Of a DNA stretch of 64,000 nt, positions 36,901 to 39,328 are shown one piece after another (the first letter of the stretch is position 1; the number at the start of each line of letters is the position of its first letter). Under the pieces are notes generated by a model. The model searched no databases. It had not been told where the DNA came from and worked only from the letters and a program-made list of their open reading frames with translations. The stretch comes from Arion vulgaris. Its lineage: Eukaryota; Mollusca; Gastropoda; Stylommatophora; Arionidae. The stretch covers positions 30,842,066-30,906,065 of the forward strand of contig CM036765.1 of the NCBI GenBank assembly GCA_020796225.1, read 5' to 3'. A program made the translations under genes and the position numbers.

Positions 36901-39328
36901 CTCTACCAGTGCCAGCAGGCAGAACAGACACTGGAGCATTTCCTGCAGGACTGTCTACTCCTGGGTGAGCTGAGAAGCAATAGGTGACCATACCCAGTTG
37001 ACTTAAAAACTAAGTTTTTCTGGAAACCTAACTGACCTGAAGCTGGCTGCCTAGTTTGGGGTCCACAGTAAACTAAGCACATGACCTGAGACTGCTAAAG
37101 AAGATCCGATTATGTTCTATCTCTGTCTTGAAGGTTGACTGTGATAGATCTTTACAACCGACCATCCCTCGCCCTACTGGTGCATTCTGACAGACTGCTG
37201 TCTGTCAATCTCTTCATATTATTATCCCATTATGATAAGTATCAAAAATGACCTCCTTTTGCACATCTGCTTTCAATATTTTCTTTAAGTATGGTAGTTA
37301 AGATAGGTGAATAGTTAAATGGACCGGATATAGAAACGGTAGTAACAAATGCAATGGTTCAGACATTTAATGAGAACGGAATGCAACCAACCACCAATAA
37401 CAGCATACAATAAAAAGAGATCAGGTAATAGAGCCAAGAGAAGACCGAGGACAAGATGGATAGACAATATCAAGACCCCACTAAATAAACACGGATATAA
37501 CATAACAAAGGCAACTCATCTGGCACTGGAACACAAATTAAAACTCCCACCCCTACACTTAACGGCAAAAGTGAACAGCCAATTCCATCATTCACCTGGG
37601 GAAAGACAACAGATAGACAAATGTTCAGGTATGTATGAATGTAATGTAAGAATATACCTGTAATTTGTGTTTTTAATCCTTGTATATACTTCATCTACTT
37701 ATAATTCATTTATTTACTTTCACTTAATCTCTTTGTTATTGCTGCAGCTGCTAACGAATTTTCAAATTAACATCCTGTGCTTTGTGGTGTCTAAAACTGA
37801 CATATATACCATTTCAGTTTAGTAAGTAAAAAGTAAAGGAACCCTTTTTCATACCTTGGGGTATATAGGGGAATACGGTGCTAGACTCATATTTTTCCCT
37901 CTGCATACGATGGGTTATCACACCAACGCCATTACTTCCCAGTATTTTTCCTGGTGCCCAATGATAGTTGGGTTGACCTGAGAGTCATTACGGTCATAAA
38001 AATATTCCTCGCCCACTGTGGAATTGAACCCGGACGACACGTCTAAGAATCGAGTTCACTAACAAACTAAGCTACTGCAGCTCTCACCATTTCAGTTTCT
38101 TAATATTTTTTTTGGCCATTACAGTGTGTGACTAGGCTTTAGTTTAAATTATATTGTATGTTCTTTTCTAGGAAATGTGGACTTGTTGTTCAGGGTTCCA
38201 ATGTGAATGACATCCCAGCTCTTGCAGTGACCACTAATCCTTACACAGACTCATCAGTAAATCGTAATAATATGTCTTCCAATCATGCTGGAAGTGAACA
38301 TACAGATTGCAAGTTTTCTGGTCTTAAACCTGGAGATTTGCCTCATTCCTGGGCAGTAGAGGACAACCAGATTCCATGTTACAACTACCAACATGCAAAG
38401 TTTGAGCAGTTGAAAGGTCATGACTTCAAGTAAGTTCATGTTACTATCTGATTACATTGTTGTCAGAGATTTTTATTTTGTTTCATGAGAAAGATTTTTT
38501 ATTCCAATATATATTTAATAATAATAAATAATAATTCCTCTCTTACCATTATACGTTATGTGGAGCCTGCAAGCAATTTCTCCATACCACTCTATCTTGG
38601 CCAACTCGCTCAATCTTCTCCATGGAAAAAACTGAGACCGATATTTCTTGCCTCTCTTAGAAAAGTTTGTTTCAGGGTCTCCTTTGTCATCCTCTCTTTC
38701 TTGAACCATCTGCATCCCACTTCAATATTGCTTTTATATTCTTTGATCATTTCTTCTCAAGGTATGCCCAACATATCTCCATCTTCTTCTTATAACAGTT
38801 GTTACTAGTGGTCGACCAGACATTTCTCTGATTTTATCCCTTCTCCTGAATTGTCCCATTTTATATTCATTATTTTTCGAGACAAAATAATGAACATAAA
38901 ATGGAAAAAATTGAACTATTTCTTTAAATAGGGAATTCAACTATGTTCTTGAAGTCATAAGTTGATTTTTTTTTTTCAGTGCTCATCACAAGTTTAGAGA
39001 TAAACTCAGTAGGCGATCAATTTTGGCTTTACAACCTGAAGAGAGAGACAACAATTTGTTCCGAACATCATTCTCAGCAAGTCCCTACAGTCGACCACTT
39101 CCTCCTGTAAGCAAAAAGTTGCAGAATGGATGTTTGTTGAGTCAGTCCAACAATGATCAAGTATCAAATGACTTACACAGTTTGTTGACAGTTGAAACTG
39201 TTCATACTTTCAAAGATACAGAATTGTCTAGTCCATTTGATGTCAGTAAGTCTGGGTATGAAGATAGCTCACAAGCTAACCATCAAACCAAAGTGGAACC
39301 TGTACAACATCTACTAGCAACTGCATAG
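413..39328 (+). CDS. CFAP92: Multi-exon gene, CFAP92/KIAA1257-like (DUF4550-type), 5' partial
   Basis: Twenty exons join in one open frame. Ranges are 413-559, 3597-3675, 5034-5119, 6487-6621, 8305-8494, 9587-9699, 11760-11921, 12977-13189, 16508-16638, 23241-23401, 25513-25655, 26311-26492, 27233-27350, 28147-28322, 31008-31183, 31888-32086, 33809-34002, 35162-35311, 38172-38429 and 38980-39328. Every internal junction is GT-AG and every phase matches. About 1,120 residues are encoded here; the start codon lies upstream of the window. The first 150 residues are lysine-rich and look disordered. Residues 210-375 form a compact block with [11 protein letters not shown] and EVHDRDRK, then a hydrophobic strand pattern like a C2 fold. 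Residues 520-620 are another conserved-looking block with [20 protein letters not shown]. The tail is serine-rich. By recollection this matches CFAP92 (putative cilia- and flagella-associated protein, DUF4550 family), so an axonemal role is inferred only. The exon chain is firm; the family name is moderate. Confidence 0.6.
730..1177 (+). repeat. SINE family S1, copy 1
   Basis: This is an approximately 450-bp interspersed repeat with a tRNA-like head (GCATATAGGTTAGGGGC) and a 3' tail of tandem AATC (1158-1176). Related copies lie at 32249-32900 (+), 44853-45282 (-) and 61595-62035 (-). Shared internal landmarks are the GAGATC-TGATCTCAGTGTAGG region and the segment ending ATGATGGTCCTAT just before the tail. 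The tail type is typical of SINEs mobilised by LINEs. Confidence 0.7.
1385..1855 (+). pseudogene. LINE reverse transcriptase fragment, N-terminal part
   Basis: The + strand reads [38 protein letters not shown], a stop in place of a Trp codon, then [16 protein letters not shown] and [15 protein letters not shown]. This is the finger/palm entry of a non-LTR reverse transcriptase (fingers motifs 0-2). The catalytic FADD part is absent. It ends abruptly at 1855 against a different LINE fragment. Confidence 0.85.
1856..2045 (+). pseudogene. LINE-D RNase H-distal fragment, copy 1
   Basis: The + strand resembles NATIENGSSMDRSDIINAL of the copy at 53865-54240, with stops and frame shifts. A third copy is at 27640-27960. 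The fragment follows an EGNERAD-like motif ([17 protein letters not shown]), the end of an RNase H domain. Confidence 0.65.
2330..2490 (+). repeat. SINE family S2, partial copy
   Basis: Shares the body GCATAAAGAAAAAATCC-(C/G)AACCT-AACAGTGACTGCACTAG with copies at 25975-26175 and 54420-54600. The tRNA-like head is missing or decayed here. Confidence 0.6.
2725..2985 (-). repeat. SINE-like family S5, copy 1
   Basis: Starts AAAGTAAAGAACCCTTTT and continues through a segment ending in an inverted tRNA-like box (TTGATCCTGAGCCACTTGCC). Relatives are at 3060-3335, 24755-24840 (partial) and 37828-38090. The better-kept GAATTGAACCCGG in the 37.8-kb copy is an inverted B-box. Confidence 0.6.
3060..3335 (-). 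repeat. SINE-like family S5, copy 2
   Basis: Same family as 2725-2985, close behind it. It has the shared start (AACTCTTTTTATACC) and a conserved stretch around GTTGAGGCTGGGTCAACCTG. The two copies have different internal substitutions, so they look like separate insertions and not a recent duplication. Confidence 0.6.
3597..3675 (+). CDS. Exon 2
   Basis: Acceptor caacag, donor GTAAGG. In the phase set by the following exons it encodes a polar Lys/Asp/Thr-rich stretch ([18 protein letters not shown]), probably an unstructured linker. Another frame is also open here, so the reading depends on the chain. Confidence 0.6.
3940..4340 (-). pseudogene. LINE RNase H and downstream fragment
   Basis: The minus strand reads [20 protein letters not shown], matching the GNETAD/QLAKEGA end of LINE RNase H. 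Further down it has FKIGNSAMC followed by a degraded QTPEH-like zinc-knuckle region. Multiple stops; clearly dead. Confidence 0.6.
4775..4930 (+). pseudogene. LINE-A RNase H start, fragment
   Basis: Encodes [20 protein letters not shown] and DDVIIYTYE. It matches the same segment of LINE-A at 46392-47147, where DDIIIY precedes the first catalytic Asp. Here the Asp-Gly-Ser is replaced (YTYEF), and the element stops. A 32-bp direct duplication (GAACAGGTGTGTTCACTTGA) sits just upstream at about 4700-4765. Confidence 0.65.
5034..5119 (+). CDS. Exon 3
   Basis: Acceptor ctacacag, donor GTAAAT at 5120. It encodes [20 protein letters not shown] and then a Gly/Lys-rich run. Phase is compatible on both sides. 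It continues the charged, probably disordered N-terminal region. Confidence 0.65.
5236..5745. repeat. Minisatellite, 75-bp unit, about 6.5 copies
   Basis: The unit contains AAGTATAAATTAGTAATC and CTAATTCGTTCTTGAAGTC. Copies differ by a few substitutions. It starts about 115 bp past the donor of exon 3. No progenitor is seen elsewhere in the window. Confidence 0.9.
5873..6366. mobile_element. hAT-like non-autonomous DNA transposon (MITE), 494 bp
   Basis: Terminal inverted repeats are CAGGGCTGTCCAACG at the left and CGTTGGACAGTTCTG at the right (13 of 15 pair). It is flanked on both sides by an 8-bp duplication TACTATAC (5865-5872 and 6367-6374). An 8-bp target duplication and CAG ends are hallmarks of the hAT superfamily. 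It has no transposase. A second MITE (5965-6110) sits inside it. Confidence 0.85.
5965..6110. mobile_element. TTAA-flanked MITE nested in the hAT-like MITE
   Basis: Bounded by TTAA at 5965-5968 and 6107-6110. Ends TTAACTCTTAGTGGACCA and, reversed, TTAAACTCCTTGTGGACCA are imperfect inverted repeats. TTAA target sites point to the piggyBac superfamily. One end of the same family also occurs at 16311-16355. Confidence 0.75.
6487..6621 (+). CDS. Exon 4
   Basis: Acceptor gtacag, donor GTAAGT. It begins with a lysine/glutamate-rich helix and ends in the hydrophobic motif [12 protein letters not shown], marking the change from disordered to folded sequence. Confidence 0.8.
6822..7052 (+). repeat. 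Interspersed repeat S4, copy 1
   Basis: Shared core: GTGATCTGAGTCCAAGAGCG-like start, TTTTTATTTACTAGG, then a segment whose reverse complement contains AAGAGGCGACTGAG-like sequence seen also in a LINE tail at 28505-28525. Copies at 8826-9062 (+), 62222-62470 (+) and 9368-9540 (-). Probably a SINE sharing its end with a LINE. Confidence 0.65.
7565..7733 (+). pseudogene. LINE-Z C-terminal tail leading into a 51-bp array
   Basis: The + strand ends [19 protein letters not shown], similar to the basic stretch before the C2H2-like finger of LINE-Z (18840-18900). The finger coding then passes directly into the minisatellite at 7734. Assignment rests on short similarity. Confidence 0.45.
7734..8066. 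repeat. Minisatellite, 51-bp unit, about 6.5 copies
   Basis: Unit starts recur at 7734, 7785, 7836, 7887, 7938, 7989 and 8040. Because 51 is a multiple of 3 it stays open in several frames on both strands, producing spurious ORFs. One frame reads [14 protein letters not shown], like the finger motif SRIGLxSHLRTH of LINE-Z, and the unit aligns with 32385-32445. Confidence 0.9.
8305..8494 (+). CDS. Exon 5
   Basis: Acceptor ttacag, donor GTGAGT. It encodes about 63 residues including [18 protein letters not shown] and [20 protein letters not shown], an alternating hydrophobic pattern typical of beta strands. It leads directly into the EVHDRDRK block of exons 6-8. Confidence 0.85.
8826..9062 (+). 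repeat. Interspersed repeat S4, copy 2
   Basis: Same family as 6822-7052, two kilobases away and in the same orientation. It ends GGCTCCGGCAACACAC, matching GACCCCGGCAACACAC in copy 1. Confidence 0.7.
9368..9540 (-). repeat. Interspersed repeat S4, copy 3 (inverted)
   Basis: Reverse orientation. It contains AGTAAATAAAAAGC and AGTGGTTTAACAAGTGGTCG, the complement of the copy 1 and 2 core. It ends just before exon 6. Confidence 0.7.
9587..9699 (+). CDS. Exon 6 (start of conserved block)
   Basis: Acceptor aaacag, donor GTAAAT. It encodes [20 protein letters not shown], then [16 protein letters not shown]. This is the stretch I associate with the DUF4550/CFAP92 family; the association is from memory. 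Confidence 0.85.
10040..10300. repeat. Decayed tandem-like AT-rich repeat
   Basis: Loose recurrence of GAAATTATGAATGTG-like and TTCTAGAAG-like segments at roughly 35-40 bp spacing. Copies are too diverged to define a unit; possibly an old minisatellite. Confidence 0.3.
10600..11640 (+). pseudogene. LINE-C RNase H domain and 3' part
   Basis: Contains a nearly complete RNase H: YTDGSV (first Asp codon at 11000-11002), [14 protein letters not shown], and after an in-frame stop [13 protein letters not shown]. All four D-E-D-D positions are still readable, but the stop at about 11312 and later stops disable it. Downstream is a 300-bp degraded tail. Relatives are at 33195-33700 (-) and 41205-41455 (-). 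RNase H next to a LINE reverse transcriptase is typical of the I/ingi-type groups; the clade is not resolvable here. Confidence 0.8.
11760..11921 (+). CDS. Exon 7 (EVHDRDRK motif)
   Basis: Acceptor atttcag, donor GTAAGT. It encodes [20 protein letters not shown] followed by DRDRK and an acidic loop (FGDDLEDEK). The EVHDRDR strand and acidic cluster resemble a C2-type edge strand. Confidence 0.9.
12060..12645. repeat. Minisatellite, 27-bp unit, about 21 copies
   Basis: Unit AGAAGATTGGTGTTTTATGA plus GCATATT. Very homogeneous, so recently amplified or homogenised. 27 is a multiple of 3, so both strands carry long open frames that are not genes. Confidence 0.95.
12977..13189 (+). CDS. Exon 8
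   Basis: Acceptor cattag, donor GTATGT. It encodes about 71 residues including [20 protein letters not shown] and [16 protein letters not shown]. The [14 protein letters not shown] pattern is like the strand that closes a C2-like sandwich. Confidence 0.9.
13511..16163 (-). mobile_element. piggyBac-family transposon copy, ends intact, 2,653 bp
   Basis: Bounded by TTAA at 13511-13514 and 16160-16163. Ends are CTCTTTCCACGCCCAG at the left and GCGCGGAAAGAG at the right, an inverted repeat. The right end carries two subterminal repeats of the type GGCGCAG-GT-CGGCTTAAAGCG. The transposase is on the minus strand and broken (separate entry). The element sits in the intron between exons 8 and 9, opposite to the gene. 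Structure seen directly; superfamily from TTAA, the DDD residues and the C-terminal Cys-rich motif. Confidence 0.92.
14018..15862 (-). pseudogene. piggyBac transposase pseudogene (PGBD4-like)
   Basis: Starts at 15862 with [12 protein letters not shown] and a Ser/Asp-rich N-terminus, as in PGBD4-like transposases. Frame is lost at least four times (near 15460, 15300, 15010 and 14660-14560) and again near 14260. All three catalytic Asp codons are still readable: DEMVIRYKG (15009-15011), YADRFYTT (14764-14766) and NGCDKLDQ (14459-14461). The C-terminus keeps a zinc-binding cysteine pattern: CVVC, CLGC and HPKNC. It must have been inactive for some time, yet frame damage is modest, so the insertion is not ancient. 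Confidence 0.88.
16311..16355. mobile_element. Solo end of the TTAA MITE family of 5965-6110
   Basis: TTTTTGCCCTGGTTCACTAA followed by GAGCTAAC is the reverse complement of the left end of the nested MITE at 5965. Only one end is present, 150 bp beyond the piggyBac copy. Confidence 0.55.
16508..16638 (+). CDS. Exon 9
   Basis: Acceptor attcag, donor GTTAGT. It encodes [20 protein letters not shown] and a basic helix, ending in phase 0. The upstream intron holds the piggyBac copy. The downstream intron is the 6.6-kb one swollen by repeats. Confidence 0.85.
16860..17622. repeat. Minisatellite A, 46-bp unit, left part, about 16 copies
   Basis: Unit: TACTAATGACTACAGTTCTA plus TGTTGGTTTACTATTCACTATTCTTA split across the phase. 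The first unit grows out of LINE-A 3' sequence (GTGTGGCAACTAATTACACC). Single unexpanded versions exist at 31485-31530 and 46485-46530. Confidence 0.95.
17623..19003 (+). pseudogene. LINE-Z reverse transcriptase with C-terminal finger, inside minisatellite A
   Basis: The + strand carries [27 protein letters not shown] (about 17819-17885), LLFADDCAL (Ala-Asp-Asp codons 18011-18019), [48 protein letters not shown] (18560-18620) and near the end CPTCGRDS followed in another frame by [10 protein letters not shown] (18880-18940). At least four frame breaks. It is 5'-truncated, and both flanks are units of the 46-bp array. The target duplication cannot be separated from the array itself. Confidence 0.88.
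19003..19645. repeat. Minisatellite A, right part, about 14 copies
   Basis: Same 46-bp unit as 16860-17622, resuming after the LINE. It has TTGGTTTTCTATTC variants more often than the left part, so the two halves have begun to diverge since, or before, the interruption. Confidence 0.93.
19760..21500. repeat. Minisatellite B, compound array of 46-bp and 33-bp units
   Basis: Both unit types start CAGCAGCCATACCTACAAGC. The long unit continues CTATCACATTTCTCGCCTGC; the short one has CTATCTGTATATA. Long units run 19760-20590 and recur at 21010-21160 and 21240-21480; short units fill 20590-21010 and 21150-21240. The core matches TACAGCAGCCATACCTGCAA of LINE-A at about 46691. All three + frames are open for about 600 codons, purely from the repeat. 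Confidence 0.95.
21605..22314 (-). pseudogene. Nested 5'-truncated LINE with RNase H end, 9-bp target duplication
   Basis: Flanked by AGCCTGTTT at 21596-21604 and 22315-22323. The minus strand encodes [33 protein letters not shown], then in another frame [19 protein letters not shown] and a zinc-knuckle-like [17 protein letters not shown]. The last RNase H acidic position is Asn (GNEAAN). One-base shifts lie near 22140 and 22095. The 3' end has an AG-rich run (CTCTCTCTCTCT on the + strand). Confidence 0.88.
22648..22935. repeat. Minisatellite, 25-bp unit, about 11 copies
   Basis: Unit TGTTGAGCTGTTGTCTTTTA plus CTTTC, with alternating GTTGTC and GTTCTC versions. It starts about 80 bp beyond the LINE-A 5' edge. 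Confidence 0.92.
22936..23240. other. Intron end before exon 10
   Basis: Unique AT-rich sequence with a (TA)n run at about 23191-23212 and a polypyrimidine acceptor for exon 10. Nothing else seen. Confidence 0.5.
23241..23401 (+). CDS. Exon 10
   Basis: Acceptor cctgcag, donor GTAAGT. It encodes [20 protein letters not shown], then a helical stretch ending ALSTYKLSM. Phase 0 matches exon 9 across the repeat-filled intron, so no coding exon need be missing. Confidence 0.9.
23450..24215. repeat. Degenerate minisatellite, about 22-bp unit
   Basis: Recurring ACACATAAATATAGCACA with many indels (e.g. CACCAAATACACATAAATAT). It begins about 50 bp after the donor of exon 10. More decayed than the other arrays. 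Minus-strand Tyr/Cys-rich ORFs here are repeat artefacts. Confidence 0.9.
24755..24840. repeat. SINE-like family S5, partial copy
   Basis: GGTGTATTGGGGAATATGGT and the following CAACATTAT fit the start of the S5 copies at 3060 and 37828; cut off by the LINE-B fragment at 24845. Confidence 0.45.
24845..25185 (-). pseudogene. LINE-B 3' coding end, copy 1
   Basis: The minus strand reads [60 protein letters not shown] and [20 protein letters not shown]. This is the thumb-distal tail typical of many LINE reverse transcriptases (RWRYVGH ... KRGRP ... W). It is open for 91 codons, the best kept of four copies (32925-33175 +, 38520-38870 -, 47500-47830 -). Confidence 0.85.
25225..25372 (-). repeat. 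Unclassified interspersed repeat S7, copy 1
   Basis: Contains GTTTAGGGGCCTACCAAACC and AATATATACACGTTC-like sequence. The inverse occurs at 31610-31750 and a weaker copy at 58755-58865. No tail or TIR seen. Confidence 0.5.
25513..25655 (+). CDS. Exon 11
   Basis: Acceptor atttcag, donor GTAAAT. It encodes [20 protein letters not shown] and [20 protein letters not shown]. Alternating strand and helix suggest a compact alpha/beta domain continuing into exon 12. Confidence 0.9.
25790..25925 (+). mobile_element. Penelope-like 3' end, solo
   Basis: ACTTGATAAAGGCCTTTAGT, then TTTGTAAAACTA and GTTTGACTGCAGTCT. It matches the 3' region of the GIY-YIG element at 48840-48970. Confidence 0.6.
25975..26175 (+). 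repeat. tRNA-derived SINE family S2
   Basis: Head TGCCTAATGGATTAGAGCG resembles a tRNA A box and CGCGAGTTCGATCTCTGG a B box, 34 bp apart. The body (GCATAAAGAAAAAATCCGAA) matches the copies at 2330 and 54420. It lacks a tRNA cloverleaf, so it is not a tRNA gene. Confidence 0.7.
26311..26492 (+). CDS. Exon 12
   Basis: Acceptor actccag, donor GTAAAT. It encodes [20 protein letters not shown] and the striking [20 protein letters not shown]. This is one of the best-conserved-looking parts of the gene and the best query for a database search. Confidence 0.92.
26540..27125. repeat. Minisatellite, 39-bp unit, about 6 copies, split by a MITE
   Basis: Unit ATCATAAAATGTCAGTGATT plus GTGAGTAATGCAAAATTTG. 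One diverged unit (26540-26573) is left of the MITE and the rest (26884-27125) right of it. A variant near 27000 has TTTAATCAT in place of TTTGATCAT, which creates the TTAA used by piggyBac elements. Confidence 0.85.
26572..26887. mobile_element. piggyBac-derived MITE, internal deletion of the 13.5-kb element
   Basis: Ends AACTCTTTCCACGC and GCGTGGAAAGAGTTAA equal the ends of the 13511-16163 copy. Two subterminal copies of CTTTAAGCCGCACACTGCGC lie at 26583 and 26628. The other side has GGTTGCCCAGTTTTCTTCAA, the reverse of the autonomous left end (13660-13690). The left TTAA has decayed to TTGA. About 310 bp, no coding. Confidence 0.9.
27233..27350 (+). CDS. Exon 13
   Basis: Acceptor gatccag, donor GTTAGT. 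It encodes [20 protein letters not shown] and [19 protein letters not shown]. Phases agree with exons 12 and 14. Confidence 0.88.
27500..27640. mobile_element. Inverted Penelope-like 3' ends (short palindrome)
   Basis: AAGGCCTTTTTCAATCAAAG (-) faces CTTGATAAAAGTCTTTTGGT (+), with CAAAAACAAGATAG / CTGTATCTTGTTTTG forming a near palindrome between. The right arm is cut by LINE-D. Confidence 0.55.
27640..27960 (+). pseudogene. LINE-D fragment, copy 2
   Basis: Encodes [20 protein letters not shown] and [20 protein letters not shown], close to the 53865 copy. Then after a break [16 protein letters not shown]. It appears inserted in a Penelope 3' end: sequence matching that end resumes at about 27945 (GTGTAAAACTACC...GACTACAGTCTTC). 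Confidence 0.7.
28147..28322 (+). CDS. Exon 14
   Basis: Acceptor ccacag, donor GTTAGT at 28323. It encodes a polar region with [20 protein letters not shown]. If the donor were skipped the frame would run about 90 bases to a stop at 28413-28415, which would truncate the protein. The matching phase of exon 15 favours splicing. Confidence 0.82.
28440..28835 (+). pseudogene. LINE 3' end with GAA-rich tail
   Basis: Contains CTGTCGTAAGAGGCGACTGA and, near the end, [19 protein letters not shown] followed by a stop, the usual C-terminus of a LINE reverse transcriptase. Tail ATGAAGAAGAAGAAG. Confidence 0.65.
28960..29470 (+). pseudogene. LINE reverse transcriptase thumb fragment
   Basis: Encodes [34 protein letters not shown], then in another frame [38 protein letters not shown] and DRDLWRSMI. 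Order and motifs (CESW, GHVMRR, GRR, W) are those of a LINE RT tail. Frame breaks near 29075 and 29160. Confidence 0.8.
29470..29990 (+). pseudogene. Second LINE tail fragment
   Basis: After [15 protein letters not shown] (29600s), a duplicate of the WRSMI end, the + strand reads [40 protein letters not shown] and [21 protein letters not shown] related copy is on the minus strand at 34535-34985. Confidence 0.7.
30010..30900. mobile_element. Head-to-head inverted pair of Penelope-like 3' parts
   Basis: Left arm (30540 to 30010, minus) includes the end of the GIY-YIG reading frame and the whole 3' region. Right arm (30541-30900, plus) repeats the 3' region from GCCTTGTAATCTATATGGGT onward. Both arms end in the same terminal sequence (CTACAGTACTTTG). 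The join is at about 30538. Inverted and tandem partial copies are a known habit of Penelope elements. Flanked on both sides by TA repeats. Confidence 0.85.
30905..30962. repeat. (TA)n microsatellite
   Basis: About 28 TA units between the Penelope arm and exon 15; 45 bp before the acceptor of that exon. Confidence 0.95.
31008..31183 (+). CDS. Exon 15
   Basis: Acceptor gttacag follows a (TA)n run and donor is GTGAGA. It encodes a charged helix ([18 protein letters not shown]) and then [13 protein letters not shown]. Confidence 0.88.
31385..31570 (-). mobile_element. LINE-A 3' end, short 5'-truncated copy
   Basis: GTTAGTTTAATCGTCGGATC through AACAAATTAGTCC and GTGTGGCGACTAACGACACC to CATAGCGTTCTTGG. 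It matches 46392-46560. Its TTCTTTGTTGGTTTACCATT is the single-copy ancestor form of minisatellite A. Confidence 0.8.
31610..31750 (+). repeat. Unclassified interspersed repeat S7, copy 2
   Basis: Reverse complement of 25225-25372: GGTTTGGTAGGTCCCTAAAC and GTTGCACATTGG. Just upstream of a GT-rich run before exon 16. Confidence 0.5.
31888..32086 (+). CDS. Exon 16
   Basis: Acceptor ctttcag, donor GTTTGT. It encodes [20 protein letters not shown], then a basic stretch with [14 protein letters not shown] composition ([17 protein letters not shown]). It ends in phase 0. Confidence 0.88.
32249..32900 (+). repeat. SINE family S1, copy 2, split by a LINE-Z end
   Basis: Head GTCTCTGTAGCATAGAGGTT at 32250, body from 32530, end ATGATGGTCCTATCAATCAA at 32880. 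The segment 32306-32520 is a later insertion. Confidence 0.75.
32306..32520 (+). mobile_element. LINE-Z 3' end with C2H2-like finger, 9-bp target duplication
   Basis: Flanked by ACCAGGTTT at 32297-32305 and 32521-32529. It encodes [20 protein letters not shown] plus H, a C2H2-like pattern that ends this LINE's protein, then HHHP and a short tail GATGGACAAACATC. The full RT version of the family is at 17623-19003. Strong 5' truncation to 215 bp. Confidence 0.85.
32925..33175 (+). pseudogene. LINE-B 3' coding end, copy 2
   Basis: Plus-strand copy: [40 protein letters not shown], then a stop in ERVV*DRAAWRN. It ends in a short TA run at 33178-33200. Confidence 0.8.
33195..33700 (-). pseudogene. 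LINE-C RNase H end and tail, copy 2
   Basis: The minus strand has [20 protein letters not shown], matching 11330-11390, preceded by degraded RNase H. The left end (CATACTAATGGTTCCTGTGG) is complementary to 11545-11570. Confidence 0.7.
33809..34002 (+). CDS. Exon 17
   Basis: Acceptor aacttag, donor GTAAGT. It encodes [36 protein letters not shown] and a helix rich in Glu/Gln. The aromatic content suggests a folded segment. Confidence 0.88.
34535..34985 (-). pseudogene. LINE tail fragment related to 29690-29960
   Basis: The minus strand holds [19 protein letters not shown] and QTRLLESYQ-like residues; the opposite of [17 protein letters not shown] in the 29.8-kb copy. Stops present. Confidence 0.65.
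35162..35311 (+). CDS. Exon 18
   Basis: Acceptor ttttcag, donor GTATTC. It encodes [20 protein letters not shown] and [14 protein letters not shown]. The donor is weak, but the split AG|G codon restores the frame into exon 19. Confidence 0.85.
35440..35625 (-). repeat. Interspersed repeat S6, copy 1
   Basis: CAGAAACCCCTAGAATTGTT, CATTTCTGTGGAGAGA and GAGCCATATGGGATAAAAC are the complement of segments at 59085-59310 and 59890-60262. It starts about 130 bp after exon 18. Confidence 0.6.
35640..36530 (+). pseudogene. LINE reverse transcriptase fragment, heavily mutated
   Basis: Encodes [17 protein letters not shown] at about 35735-35790, the FADD motif with Ser for Ala. Later fragments resemble the thumb ([10 protein letters not shown], then [16 protein letters not shown]). 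More than ten stops or shifts, so an old copy. Confidence 0.75.
36790..37215 (+). pseudogene. LINE RNase H-distal zinc-knuckle fragment
   Basis: [19 protein letters not shown] matches the RLxTGHxxLxxHL motif that follows RNase H in LINEs, then [15 protein letters not shown] in another frame. Stops beyond. Confidence 0.7.
37310..37650 (+). pseudogene. LINE reverse transcriptase C-terminal fragment
   Basis: Open for 104 codons: [20 protein letters not shown], then [20 protein letters not shown]. This is the GHxxR ... GRPRxRWxDxI tail. No RT core nearby. Confidence 0.7.
37828..38090 (-). repeat. SINE-like family S5, copy 3
   Basis: Same order as 2725-2985 and 3060-3335. GAATTGAACCCGGACGACAC near the right end is an inverted tRNA B-box-like sequence, so the SINE reads on the minus strand. 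It lies 80 bp before exon 19. Confidence 0.65.
38172..38429 (+). CDS. Exon 19
   Basis: Acceptor ttttctag, donor GTAAGT. It encodes 86 residues: [19 protein letters not shown], an Asn/Ser-rich linker, then SHAW-like aromatic residues near the end ([19 protein letters not shown]). Confidence 0.88.
38520..38870 (-). pseudogene. LINE-B 3' coding end, copy 3
   Basis: The minus strand has [29 protein letters not shown], then after a break the KRGRP-equivalent ([11 protein letters not shown]) and [15 protein letters not shown]. Between exons 19 and 20. Confidence 0.8.
38980..39328 (+). CDS. Exon 20, terminal coding exon
   Basis: The acceptor follows a strong pyrimidine tract, and the stop TAG is at 39326-39328. 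It encodes a basic start ([16 protein letters not shown]) then about 85 polar, Ser-rich residues with no visible domain, probably a disordered tail. Confidence 0.88.
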
